Assembly: GCA_031253995.1 (NCBI GenBank)
Contig: JAIRVG010000022.1
Coordinates: 1 to 64,000 of the forward strand
Direction of reading: 5' to 3'
Length of the DNA: 64,000 nt
DNA from: Paucimonas sp.
Lineage (GTDB): Bacteria > Pseudomonadota > Gammaproteobacteria > Pseudomonadales > Pseudomonadaceae
Shown here: positions 17,291 through 25,343 of the stretch, piece by piece
Numbering within the stretch: position 1 is the stretch's first letter
Layout of the letters: each line of letters opens with the position of its first letter
The notes under the pieces: generated by a model
What the model saw: only the letters and a program-made list of their open reading frames with translations
What the model was told of the DNA's origin: nothing
Databases searched by the model: none
Program-made: the position numbers and the translations under genes

Positions 17291-18102
17291 ACAGCAGCCT
17301 GTGCCACGGCTGGGTCAGCCATCGGCGCCTGGGGCCGCGGGCCCACGCCTTCCGCTACCGCATCGGCATGTTTTATGTCGATCTCGATGAGCAGGCGCGC
17401 CTGAACGGCCTGTCGCCCTGGCTCGGCAGCTCGCGCTGGGCGCCCCTGTGCTGGCGCGAGAGCGACTACCTGCCGAGCCTCACCCACTTCGGTTGCGGAC
17501 TGGCCGAGGCCGCGCGGCAACGGGTGGCCCAGGCCTGCGGATGGCGGCCGGCCGGCCCCGTGCATCTGCTCACCCAGCCGCGTTGCTGGGGCCTGTCGTT
17601 CAACCCGGTGAGCTTCTATTTCTGCCATGACCACGAAGACCAACTGGCGGCGATCCTCCTGGAAGTGCGCAACACGCCCTGGCGCGAACGCTTCCACTAC
17701 GTGCTGCCGGTACAGCCAGGCAAGGCCCATGACTTCACCGTGGCCAAGGCCTTCCATGTCTCGCCGTTCCTGCCGCCGGACATGGACTACCACCTGGGTT
17801 TCCGCCTCGACGGCCCGCACATCCGCATCCACATGGAGAACTGGCGCCAGGGAGAAAAGGTCTTCGAAGCCGACCTGGCGCTACAACGCCGACCACTCGA
17901 CCGCGCCGCCGTGCACCGCTTCGTCCTGAGCTTTCCGTGGATGAGCCTGCGTACCGTCACCGCCATCTACTGGCAAGCCCTGCGCCTGCTGCTCAAGCGC
18001 ACGCCGATCCACGACCACCACCCAAGCCAGGGCGACCAGCGCCTTGGCCAACCCCACGCTGCCGAGGAGCACGAGCATGTCCCAGCCCACCCTGAGCGTT
18101 AG
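17287..18102 (+). CDS. DUF1365 family protein
   Basis: A 271-aa protein with the DUF1365 pattern: GWVSHRRLGPRAHAFRYRIGMFYVDLDE at the start, LLTQPRCWGLSFNPVSFYFC in the middle and FHVSPFLPPDMDYHL later. Starts with GTG in a GTGA overlap with the flavoprotein stop. The C-terminal 30 residues are charged and His-rich and overlap the start of the CFA synthase gene by 26 bp. Biochemical role unknown; always paired with the flavoprotein and CFA synthase in this kind of cluster. Confidence 0.88.
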   Translation: MNSSLCHGWVSHRRLGPRAHAFRYRIGMFYVDLDEQARLNGLSPWLGSSRWAPLCWRESDYLPSLTHFGCGLAEAARQRVAQACGWRPAGPVHLLTQPRCWGLSFNPVSFYFCHDHEDQLAAILLEVRNTPWRERFHYVLPVQPGKAHDFTVAKAFHVSPFLPPDMDYHLGFRLDGPHIRIHMENWRQGEKVFEADLALQRRPLDRAAVHRFVLSFPWMSLRTVTAIYWQALRLLLKRTPIHDHHPSQGDQRLGQPHAAEEHEHVPAHPER

Positions 18103-19330
18103 CAAGTCGACGGGGCTGCTGCCCGTGCTCGGCGGCCTGGCCCGCAGCGCGGTCACCGCGCAACTGCGCCGCCTGCGCCATGGCCACCTGCGCCTGGTCC
18201 AGGGAGCGCGCCAATGGAGCTTCGGCGATCCGGCCAGCGCCTTGCAGGCGGAAGTGGAGATCCTCGACGAGGAAGCCTGGAACCTGGTGGCCGCCAACGG
18301 CTCGATCGGTTCCGGCGAGGCCTATATCCACGGCTACTGGCGCAGCCCCGACGTGGCGGCGGTGACCCGCCTGTTCGTCGCCAACCTCGGTGTACTCGAC
18401 GCCATGGAAGGCGGCCTGGCGCGCCTCGGCCGCCCGGCGCTGCGCCTGCTGCACTGGCTCAACCGCAATCACCGGCACGGCTCGCGACGCAACATCCTCG
18501 CCCACTACGACCTCGGCAACGCCCTGTTCGAACGCCTGCTCGATCCCACCATGATGTACTCGGCGGCGCGCTTCACCCATGCCGACGAGAGCCTGGAACA
18601 GGCGCAGTTGAACAAGCTGGAGGACATCTGCCGCAAGCTCGAACTGCAACCCGACGAGCACCTGCTGGAGATCGGCACGGGCTGGGGCAGCCTGGCGATC
18701 CATGCGGCGACCCGCTTCGGCTGCCGGGTGACCACCACCACGCTGTCCGAGGCGCAGTACGCCCATACCTTGCAGCGGGTGCTCGCACTGGGCCTGGAAA
18801 AGCGCATCACGGTACTGCGCGAGGACTACCGCGACCTGCGCGGGCGCTTCGACAAGCTGGTGTCGATCGAGATGATCGAGGCCGTGGGGCATCGCTACCT
18901 GCCCGCCTATTTCCGCCAGTGTGCCGCCCTGCTCAAGGCCGACGGCCTGATGCTGCTGCAGGCGATCACCATCCGCGACCAGCGCTACGCCCAGGCGCGG
19001 CGGTCGGTGGACTTCATCCAGCGCTACATCTTCCCCGGCGGTGCCCTGCCCTCGCTGAGCGTGCTGCTGGACACCGCCAGCCGGCAGACCGCGCTGAACC
19101 TGGTGCACATGGAGGATTTCGGCCAGGACTATGCGCGCACCTTGCGGCACTGGCGGGACAACCTGCGCCAGTCGCGGGTGGCGCTGGGCGAGCTGGGGTA
19201 TGACGAGAGTTTCCAGCGGTTGTGGGAGTTCTACCTGTGTTATTGCCAGGGTGGTTTCGAGGAACGGGCGATCGGCGTGGCGCAACTGGTGTGGGCCGGG
19301 CCGCAGGCCAGACGGGCGCCGCTGGGGTGA
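18077..19330 (+). CDS. Cyclopropane-fatty-acyl-phospholipid synthase family protein
   Basis: A 417-aa SAM-dependent methyltransferase of the CFA synthase/UfaM family. It has an N-terminal lipid-binding domain, then HYDLGNALFERLLDPTMMYSAARF (the bicarbonate/substrate region of CFA enzymes), the SAM-binding EIGTGWGSLAIHAA and the Glu of VSIEMIEAVGHRY. GAGGAG lies seven bases before the chosen ATG, inside the previous gene. It methylates unsaturated acyl chains of membrane phospholipids. This copy sits in a likely light or singlet-oxygen regulon rather than being the housekeeping enzyme. Confidence 0.9.
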   Translation: MSQPTLSVSKSTGLLPVLGGLARSAVTAQLRRLRHGHLRLVQGARQWSFGDPASALQAEVEILDEEAWNLVAANGSIGSGEAYIHGYWRSPDVAAVTRLFVANLGVLDAMEGGLARLGRPALRLLHWLNRNHRHGSRRNILAHYDLGNALFERLLDPTMMYSAARFTHADESLEQAQLNKLEDICRKLELQPDEHLLEIGTGWGSLAIHAATRFGCRVTTTTLSEAQYAHTLQRVLALGLEKRITVLREDYRDLRGRFDKLVSIEMIEAVGHRYLPAYFRQCAALLKADGLMLLQAITIRDQRYAQARRSVDFIQRYIFPGGALPSLSVLLDTASRQTALNLVHMEDFGQDYARTLRHWRDNLRQSRVALGELGYDESFQRLWEFYLCYCQGGFEERAIGVAQLVWAGPQARRAPLG

Positions 19331-19818
19331 GTCGGGCGTGGCTGGTCGGCAACGCACTGTGGTTGCAGGCGGGCTGGTGGGGCTGCGTGCTGGGGGCGCG
19401 GTATCCGGGGTTGCTGGTTGCGGTGATGGTCGGGTTGCTGGTGCATCTGTGGCTTTGTCGCCAGGCAGTGACCGAGGTCTGGGTCTTGCTGCGGGTCGGT
19501 TTGGCGGGTTGTGTGCTGGATACGGTGCTGGGGGTGCTCGGGGTTTTCGGTTTTGATGCCTGGCCGCTGCCCGGCTGGCTGGCATTGCTGTGGCTGGTGC
19601 TGGCCAGCGGGATGCGGCATAGCCTGGCGTGGCTGGGGCGGTCGGTGTGGCTGGCGGGGGTTTGTGGGTTGGTTGGTGGTCCCCTGGCCTATTTGGCCGG
19701 AGCGCGTTTGGCGGGGGTCGGGTTGCCGTTGGGCGAGATGACGACGGCGCTTCTGCTGGCGGTGATCTGGGCAGTGTGGCTCCCGCTCTGCCTGCGCCTG
19801 GCCACAAAAGCCGACTGA
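19327..19818 (+). CDS. DUF2878 membrane protein
   Basis: 163 aa, strongly hydrophobic with about five membrane segments (for example WLVGNALWLQAGWWGCVLGA near the start and TALLLAVIWAVWLPLCLRLA at the end). The start is GTG in a GTGA overlap with the CFA synthase stop, so it is translationally coupled. It is the last gene of the operon; the stop is 43 bp from the convergent photolyase stop. Function unknown. Confidence 0.83.
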   Translation: MSRAWLVGNALWLQAGWWGCVLGARYPGLLVAVMVGLLVHLWLCRQAVTEVWVLLRVGLAGCVLDTVLGVLGVFGFDAWPLPGWLALLWLVLASGMRHSLAWLGRSVWLAGVCGLVGGPLAYLAGARLAGVGLPLGEMTTALLLAVIWAVWLPLCLRLATKAD

Positions 19819-19861
19819 GACCACAGGAGTCTGCATTCAGCCCGAGGCGTTCGGTTGTTGC

Positions 19862-21400
19862 TCACAACCTGTCCCCGGCATCCAGCCGCGCCAGCAGCGC
19901 TTCCCCTCGCTGCCACAACGCCTCACGCCGCGCCGCCTTCATCCGGTCAAGATTGCCGTAGAGCAACGCCATCCGCTGGTTCCCGGCAAACACCTCGCGA
20001 TGCCGCATCAGGAAATGCCAGTACAGCGCATTGAACGGGCACCCATCCTCCTCCACCGCATGATCCACCCGGTACACGCAGTTCGCACAATGATCGGACA
20101 TCCGCTGGATGTACTTGCCACTGGCGCAATACGGCTTGGACCCCAGGTACCCACCGTCCGCGTGCATCACCATCCCCAGGGTATTGGGCAGTTCCACCCA
20201 GTCATAGGCATCCATGTACACCGCCAGGTACCAGTCGCAGATCTGCGGCGGCGCGATCCCGGCCAGCAGGGCGAAATTGCCGGTGACCATCAGCCGCTGG
20301 ATATGGTGCGCATACCCCAGCTCCAGGGTCTGGCCGATCACCTGGGCCATGCAGCGCATATCGGTCTGGCCATCCCAGTAGAACTCCGGCAACGGCCGCC
20401 GGTTGCCGAGGAAATTCAGCTGCGCATACTCCGGCATGCGCAGCCAATAGATCCCTCGCACATACTCGCGCCAGCCGATCAACTGGCGGATGAAACCCTC
20501 CGCCGCATTCAGCGGCACTTCCTTGAGCCGCCAGGCGCGCTCCACGTCCTCGCACAGCTGGCGCACATCCAGCAGGCCGATGTTCAGCGCCGCGCTGATC
20601 CGCGCATGGAACAGGTACGGCTCGCCCTCGGCCATGGCGTCCTGGTAATCACCGAACGCTGTCAGCCCATGATCGAGAAAATGCCGCCACAAGGCCTCGG
20701 CATCCGCATGGGTCACCGGATAGTCGAAGCCCTCCACATTGCCGTAGTGGTCCTTGAAACGCTCCCGTACCAGGTCGATGACCTCGCGGGTGATCGCATC
20801 CGGCTTGAAGCTTGCGGTGAAAGGCCCGTGTACCTTGCGCGGCAGCGGCTTGCGGTTGTCGTGGTCGTAGTTCCAGGCACCGCCCGCCGGGCCGCCGTCC
20901 GGCTCCAGCAGCAGGCGGTTGCGCTTGCGCATGCCGTGGTAGAAGTTCTCCATGCGCAGGTGGGTGCGACCCTCAGCCCAGCGGGCGAAGGCCTGGCGGG
21001 AACAGAGGAAACGCCGGTCGCGATGCCAGACCAGGGGCAGGTCACACTCGCGCATGCTTTGCTCCAGGCGCCACTCGCCGCATTCGGTGACATGCACTGC
21101 CTCGGCCTTCAGCTTCCTGTGCCAGCGCCGCAGCTCACCGACGATGCTGCCGCTGTTGTCCCGCGCGTCCAGCTTCACATACTCGACCCGCCAGCCCCGC
21201 TCCCGCAGGGCCTCGGCAAAATGGCGCATGGCGCTGAGCACCAGGATGATCTTGCGCGGATGGTGCGGCACGTAGCGGGTCTCGTCCTTGACCTCGGCCA
21301 TCAGCAGCACGTCGCGGGCCGGGTCGAGGGCGTTCAGCAGGTCGAGATCGAAGGACAGCTGGTCCCCCAGCAACAGGCCCAGTCGCGGAGGCTGACTCAC
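19862..21400 (-). CDS. Iron-sulfur bacterial cryptochrome/(6-4) photolyase (PhrB/CryPro family)
   Basis: A 512-aa flavoprotein that uses light to repair (6-4) photoproducts or to signal. An N-terminal Rossmann domain (LGLLLGDQLS) is followed by the helical FAD domain. The four cluster cysteines are Cys350, Cys438, Cys441 and Cys454 (HCANCVY ... DGCPF), identical in number to those I recall for Agrobacterium PhrB, so a [4Fe-4S] cluster is expected. The start is GTG overlapping the DUF3833 stop. The open frame continues far upstream but is antisense or out-of-frame noise there. Last gene of its operon. Confidence 0.93.
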   Translation of the reverse strand: MSQPPRLGLLLGDQLSFDLDLLNALDPARDVLLMAEVKDETRYVPHHPRKIILVLSAMRHFAEALRERGWRVEYVKLDARDNSGSIVGELRRWHRKLKAEAVHVTECGEWRLEQSMRECDLPLVWHRDRRFLCSRQAFARWAEGRTHLRMENFYHGMRKRNRLLLEPDGGPAGGAWNYDHDNRKPLPRKVHGPFTASFKPDAITREVIDLVRERFKDHYGNVEGFDYPVTHADAEALWRHFLDHGLTAFGDYQDAMAEGEPYLFHARISAALNIGLLDVRQLCEDVERAWRLKEVPLNAAEGFIRQLIGWREYVRGIYWLRMPEYAQLNFLGNRRPLPEFYWDGQTDMRCMAQVIGQTLELGYAHHIQRLMVTGNFALLAGIAPPQICDWYLAVYMDAYDWVELPNTLGMVMHADGGYLGSKPYCASGKYIQRMSDHCANCVYRVDHAVEEDGCPFNALYWHFLMRHREVFAGNQRMALLYGNLDRMKAARREALWQRGEALLARLDAGDRL

Positions 21401-21933
21401 CGTCCGCCCTCGGGCAGACGCCGGAAGAACAGGGTGATCTGGCCCACCTCCACCCCCAGCTTGCTCATGCGGGTGCGGTTGATAAGGGTGTCTTCGTCCA
21501 TCAGGTACATCCAGTCGTCCATGTCCATCACCCAGTTGCGCCCGTCCACCGGCAGGTCGAGGCGATAGCGCCAGTGCAGGGCATTGCCGGCGACCTGGCC
21601 GGTGGCATCGCCGACCACATCGCCGGCCCGCCCGATCCAGCGTCCTTCGCCTTGCGGGGTGAGGGTCCAGGTGCGTTGCTGGGTGGTGCCGTCGCTGTAG
21701 ACGAAGTGCTCGTCGAGGATCAGTCGTTCGCCGTCGCGGCGGCTGTCGATGGTCACGTGGAAGCGCTTGACCACCTCGCCCGAGCGCTTCTGGAACATGC
21801 CCCAGGCTTCCACCGGGCGGGAGAAGTACTTCACCAGGTCGAAGCGCGGTTGCTGCCCGGCGTAGGTATCCACTTCGACATTGCCGCAACTGCCCAGCAG
21901 CAGGCAGCTCAACAGGACCAGGACTGCACGCAT
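21397..21933 (-). CDS. DUF3833 lipoprotein
   Basis: A 178-aa lipoprotein with signal RAVLVLLSCLLLGSC (lipobox LGSC), then a beta-rich lipocalin-like body containing the DUF3833-type YFSRPVEAWGMFQKRSGEVVKRF segment. I start at the second ATG, which has GAGGAG seven bases upstream; an ATG six bases earlier is possible. It sits in the photolyase operon and is typical of light- or ChrR-controlled clusters. It may carry lipids to or from the outer membrane. Confidence 0.85.
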   Translation of the reverse strand: MRAVLVLLSCLLLGSCGNVEVDTYAGQQPRFDLVKYFSRPVEAWGMFQKRSGEVVKRFHVTIDSRRDGERLILDEHFVYSDGTTQQRTWTLTPQGEGRWIGRAGDVVGDATGQVAGNALHWRYRLDLPVDGRNWVMDMDDWMYLMDEDTLINRTRMSKLGVEVGQITLFFRRLPEGGR

Positions 21934-21948
21934 GTTCATTCTCCTCGC

Positions 21949-22467
21949 TCAGCGCCCCACCAGGCGCTGACGCAGTTGTGGATCACGGGCCCGGGGGTCG
22001 AGCCAGATGGCGAAGAAGGCCCGGGCGAAGGCGGTATCGTCGACCCGGCGGCTCAGTTGGCCGTCGACATAGAACCGACAACCCTGCCCCGGCAGGTACA
22101 CGCCGGTGATGCGCATCCCCGGTCGCACATCGACGAAGGCCTCCTGCATGACCAGCTCCCAGCGCGCCAGCGTGGCCTCGGCCAGCCCGGGACCGCCGAG
22201 CCGGCGCATCTCGTCCAGGCTCGCCTCGACCAGGGTGTCGCGGGAGATATCGCGGTGGTAGGTCAGTTCGAGGGCGAAGGGCCGGGTCCAGTCCAGCGGT
22301 GCCTCCGGGCTCCAGGTCCTTGCGTTGTACAAACGCAGGCCGAACCAGGTGAATTCGCCCTGCCCCACCATTCGCGCCTCGGGCAGCTCTACGCGCCAGT
22401 CGGCCTGGACCGAAAGGCTCGATACCAGCAGCAGGCACAGCGTCAGCCATCGTCTTGCATCCGCCAT
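21949..22467 (-). CDS. Chalcone-isomerase-like periplasmic protein
   Basis: 172 aa with a Sec signal peptide (WLTLCLLLVSSLSVQADW) and a chalcone isomerase-like fold: GQGEFTWFGLRLYNARTW, ALELTYHRDISRDTLVEASLDEM. First gene of the minus-strand group CHI-like/DUF3833/photolyase, with short gaps. The ATG is placed at the signal peptide; the open frame extends further upstream through the TGTACA boxes. Function unknown. The bacterial family members that I know bind fatty acids or lack isomerase residues. Confidence 0.83.
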   Translation of the reverse strand: MADARRWLTLCLLLVSSLSVQADWRVELPEARMVGQGEFTWFGLRLYNARTWSPEAPLDWTRPFALELTYHRDISRDTLVEASLDEMRRLGGPGLAEATLARWELVMQEAFVDVRPGMRITGVYLPGQGCRFYVDGQLSRRVDDTAFARAFFAIWLDPRARDPQLRQRLVGR

Positions 22468-22492
22468 GTGCCTGCCCGCCGTTTCGATTAGT

Positions 22493-22517
22493 TGTACAAG
22501 TATATTTTCTTTGTACA
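22493..22517. promoter_or_regulatory. Paired TGTACA boxes between the photolyase operon and blc
   Basis: TGTACA at 22493-22498 and 22512-22517 are separated by 13 bp. A degenerate TGCACA follows at 22537-22542 within the repeated context TTTG(T/C)ACAACTTT. The same context, TTGTACAACTTTCC, occurs at the promoter of the CFA synthase operon, so both operons and perhaps the lipocalin gene appear to answer to one regulator. Confidence 0.65.
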
Positions 22518-22604
22518 ACTTTACCCCGCGAAAGTTTGCACAACTTTCCCGGCGGTCATGCCTCAAAGATCAGGAGAGCGTTGATCACACCCCTGGAGGT
22601 CGAT

Positions 22605-23159
22605 ATGGCGATGCGTAATCCCCTGCTGCTGTCCTGCCTGGTGCTGGCCCTGGCCGCCTGCTCCAGCACCGAGCGCTCCGCGGCGCCGCCGCAGACCATG
22701 CAGGTCGACCTCAAGCGTTACCAGGGCACCTGGTACGAGCAGGCGCGGCTGCCGATGTTCTTCCAGCGCAATTGCGTGGAGTCCGAGGCGAACTACGACG
22801 TGCGCGAGGACGGCAACATCGACGTGACCAACCGCTGCAAGGAAAAGAACGGGGAATGGAACGAAGCCCACGGCGTCGCCGAACCCCAGGTGCCAGGGCG
22901 CACCGACAAGCTGTGGGTGCGCTTCGACAACTGGTTCAGCCGCCTGGCACCGGGGCTGACCAAGGGCGAGTACTGGGTGCTGTATCACGATGCCGAGTAC
23001 AAGGTGGCGCTGGTCGGGCATCCGGAGCGCAAGTACCTGTGGTTGCTGTCGCGGGAACGGGAGATCGATAGTGCGGGGCGGGAGGCGCTGTTGAAGATCG
23101 CTCACGAGCGCGGTTACGACACCCGTGAGCTGGTCTGGCGCGGCACGCCGCAACCTTGA
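22605..23159 (+). CDS. blc: Outer-membrane lipocalin Blc
   Basis: A 184-aa bacterial lipocalin: lipoprotein signal with lipobox LAACSS, the GTWYE motif near residue 46, the central TDKLWVRFDNWF and a C-terminal YLWLLSRE strand as in E. coli Blc. GGAGG lies six bases before the ATG. It binds lipids or lysophospholipids at the outer membrane, which suits a neighbouring lipid-modification operon. Divergent from the photolyase operon across the TGTACA boxes. Confidence 0.93.
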   Translation: MAMRNPLLLSCLVLALAACSSTERSAAPPQTMQVDLKRYQGTWYEQARLPMFFQRNCVESEANYDVREDGNIDVTNRCKEKNGEWNEAHGVAEPQVPGRTDKLWVRFDNWFSRLAPGLTKGEYWVLYHDAEYKVALVGHPERKYLWLLSREREIDSAGREALLKIAHERGYDTRELVWRGTPQP

Positions 23160-23162
23160 GGG

Positions 23163-24599
23163 TCAGCCCTCCAGGCCGGCCTTGGCCTGCCCGCTGCGCA
23201 AGGTGAAGTTCACCCCGATCGACAGCATCGGCTCCGGCGGATTCCACGCCGGCTTCGGTGCGGCCAGCAGGTACTCGGTCAGTTCCTCACGCTTGCCCGC
23301 CAGCATATTGGCCAACAGGGTACCGGTGGCGGTACCGCGTACGGTGCCCAGGCCATTGCAGCCCAGCGCGCCGTAGACGTTCGGCCGCAGCTCGCCGAAG
23401 AAGCCGGCGCCGTTGCGGGTCATGGCCAGGCCGCCGCCCCAGGTGTGCTCGAACTCGACGTTGGCCAGGGTCGGGAAACGCCGCTCGAACGACAGGCGAT
23501 GGGCCGGGCGCACTTTCTCCGGGTAGTTGGTCTTGGCCCGGCCATCCGGGTTGAAGCTGAAACTGTTGCGCACCAGGATGCGGTTGTCGTGGGTGCGGCG
23601 CAGGGTGGTGCCGAACGGGTCCGCCGGGATCACGCCCCAGAAGTCCTTGCCACCGATGCTCGCCTGCTCGGCCGCGGTCAGCGGGCGGGTCAGGCTGCCG
23701 TAGGTGAAGATCGGCAGCATGCGCCCCTGGAGGAAGCCGAAGTACGCGCCGAAGGCGTTGTTGGCGAGGATCAGCTTGTCGGCGGTGATGCGCCCGGTCG
23801 GGTGGTGCAGCACGGTTTTCTGGCCGTAGTCGACAGCGGTGATCGGCGTGTCTTCGTACAGCTCGACGTTGGCCGGCAGCGAGTCGGCCAGGCCTTTCAC
23901 CAGACCGGACGGTTGCACCAGGATGGTCCCCGGGGTGTACAGCGCCTTGCGGTAGAACGAGGTGCCGATGTGTTCGTGCAGCTCGGAGCCTTCGATGATC
24001 TTGCAGGGCTGGCCCAGACCTTCCAGGCCACCGCGGTAGGCGTTGAGCACGGCGATGCCCTCGTCCTCGACCGCTGCCTGGTACTTGCCGGAGTGGCGCA
24101 TCTGCGCGTCGACGATGTTGTGCTCTTCCACCAGGTCGCGAAGGATGCGCTGGCCACGCTGGTTCAGGTGCAGGACCTGGGTGGCGATGGTGCGGTCGCC
24201 GATGTAGTCCGGCGCGCCGATATCGTGGGGCACGTCGATAAGGAAGCCGGCGTTGCGGCCCGAGGTGCCGAAGCCAACCTGCTGGGCCTCGACCAGGATC
24301 ACCCGGTCATTGGGGAAGTTCAGCGCCAGCTGGCGCGCGGCGGCGAGGCCGGTGAAGCCGGCACCGACCACCACCCACGGCGCCTGGGCATCGCCCACCA
24401 ACGGCGGACGGGGCTGGCGCAGGCGGCTGGTGTGGAACCAGCCCGGATCCTGGTCATCCTTGGGCAGCGAGCCGATGCGCTGCATCGACGCCGGATCGCT
24501 CGGCGTGCCGTCGGCCAGCAACGAGGCAGCGCCGCCGGCAGCCACGACACCGGCACTGACGCCCGCGCCGATAAGGATCTTTCTTCTTGAAACGGCCAT
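23163..24599 (-). CDS. Tat-type FAD-dependent oxidoreductase (DadA/PuuB-like)
   Basis: A 478-aa D-amino-acid-oxidase-fold flavoprotein. The N-terminus AVSRRKILIGAGVSAGVVAA is a twin-arginine signal, so export of the folded flavoprotein is likely. VVVGAGFTGLAAARQLA then binds FAD, with GTSGRNAGFLID typical of the gamma-glutamylputrescine oxidase/DadA group and YGALGCNGLGTVRGTATG as the C-terminal FAD motif. Most cytoplasmic relatives lack a Tat signal. Substrate unknown; a polyamine or amino acid is likely. Its stop converges on blc with a 3-bp gap. Confidence 0.9.
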   Translation of the reverse strand: MAVSRRKILIGAGVSAGVVAAGGAASLLADGTPSDPASMQRIGSLPKDDQDPGWFHTSRLRQPRPPLVGDAQAPWVVVGAGFTGLAAARQLALNFPNDRVILVEAQQVGFGTSGRNAGFLIDVPHDIGAPDYIGDRTIATQVLHLNQRGQRILRDLVEEHNIVDAQMRHSGKYQAAVEDEGIAVLNAYRGGLEGLGQPCKIIEGSELHEHIGTSFYRKALYTPGTILVQPSGLVKGLADSLPANVELYEDTPITAVDYGQKTVLHHPTGRITADKLILANNAFGAYFGFLQGRMLPIFTYGSLTRPLTAAEQASIGGKDFWGVIPADPFGTTLRRTHDNRILVRNSFSFNPDGRAKTNYPEKVRPAHRLSFERRFPTLANVEFEHTWGGGLAMTRNGAGFFGELRPNVYGALGCNGLGTVRGTATGTLLANMLAGKREELTEYLLAAPKPAWNPPEPMLSIGVNFTLRSGQAKAGLEG

Positions 24600-24907
24600 G
24601 TGGATTCAACTCTGTACAAAAAAGGGGTTGATTGGAGTGCGAGCTGCAGCGCCTCCCGGGCCACCTGGGATGTTGTTCTTGTGTTCGAAACGGCAGGAGA
24701 AAACCGCGCATCGTCTGGTAGAAGCGAAAGCCGCTGGCGCGGGCCTTCGCAGACGCAAGACATTCATTTCCATGGCAAACCAGAGAATGAATAATCTGTG
24801 TATACATATTGTCTTCAATTGTTACATCTCGTCAATGGCGTATTCCAGAGCACTCGACGGCCGTGCGGGTGCTGGTTACGCTGGCGGCTTTTGCGCGAGG
24901 GATGGCG
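24600..24907. other. Divergent intergenic region
   Basis: About 300 bp of lower G+C DNA between the Tat oxidoreductase and the GFA-family gene. It holds a TGTATACA palindrome (24799-24806) and AT-rich sequence suited to promoters, but no gene I can support. Confidence 0.5.
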
Positions 24908-25276
24908 ATGTACCAAGGAAGTTGCCTGTGCGGGGCGGTGCGCTACGAACTGAGCGATGAACCCAAGGCGGTGAGTCATTGTCATTGCGGGCAGTGCCGC
25001 AAGAGCCATGGGGCGGCGTTTGCCACCTACGGCAGTGTGCCGCGTGAGGCCCTGCGGATTGTTTCAGGTGCGGCGCAGCTCAAGGGGTTCGCGTCTTCGC
25101 CGAGCGTGCTGCGGCAATTTTGCGCGCAATGCGGGTCGAGCCTGTTCTGGTCACGTGTTGCCGGGGAGTTTTCCGATTGGGTTTCCGTGGCGCTGGCAAC
25201 GCTGGATACGCCGTTCGTACCGCTCAAGGCGCGGCAGGTGCATGAGGAATCGCGTCTGGGCTGGCCCGGGATTTGA
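24908..25276 (+). CDS. GFA family (glutathione-dependent formaldehyde-activating-like) zinc protein
   Basis: 122 aa with the complete cysteine pattern of the Mss4-like GFA fold: GSCLCGAVRYE, SHCHCGQCRKSHG and FCAQCGSSLFW. The start is the ATG seven bases after GAGG. These proteins bind zinc and are often annotated as aldehyde-activating enzymes, although the activity is doubtful for most. The next gene, trmK, begins 67 bp later on the same strand. Confidence 0.88.
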   Translation: MYQGSCLCGAVRYELSDEPKAVSHCHCGQCRKSHGAAFATYGSVPREALRIVSGAAQLKGFASSPSVLRQFCAQCGSSLFWSRVAGEFSDWVSVALATLDTPFVPLKARQVHEESRLGWPGI

Positions 25277-25343
25277 AATCCTGCGGTTTGCCCGCCAGAA
25301 TCGCGGCCTGATTTGCTGGCTGTTGCCATCGCGAGGTTTCCCG

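Noticed and set aside
21401..21889. Upstream extension of the photolyase frame
   Set aside because: It overlaps the DUF3833 lipoprotein in another frame and would break the match of the cluster cysteines to PhrB numbering.
24799..24806. TGTATACA as another LitR-type site
   Set aside because: Only one 8-bp palindrome, no partner at 12-13 bp and a different core; left as an unassigned site.
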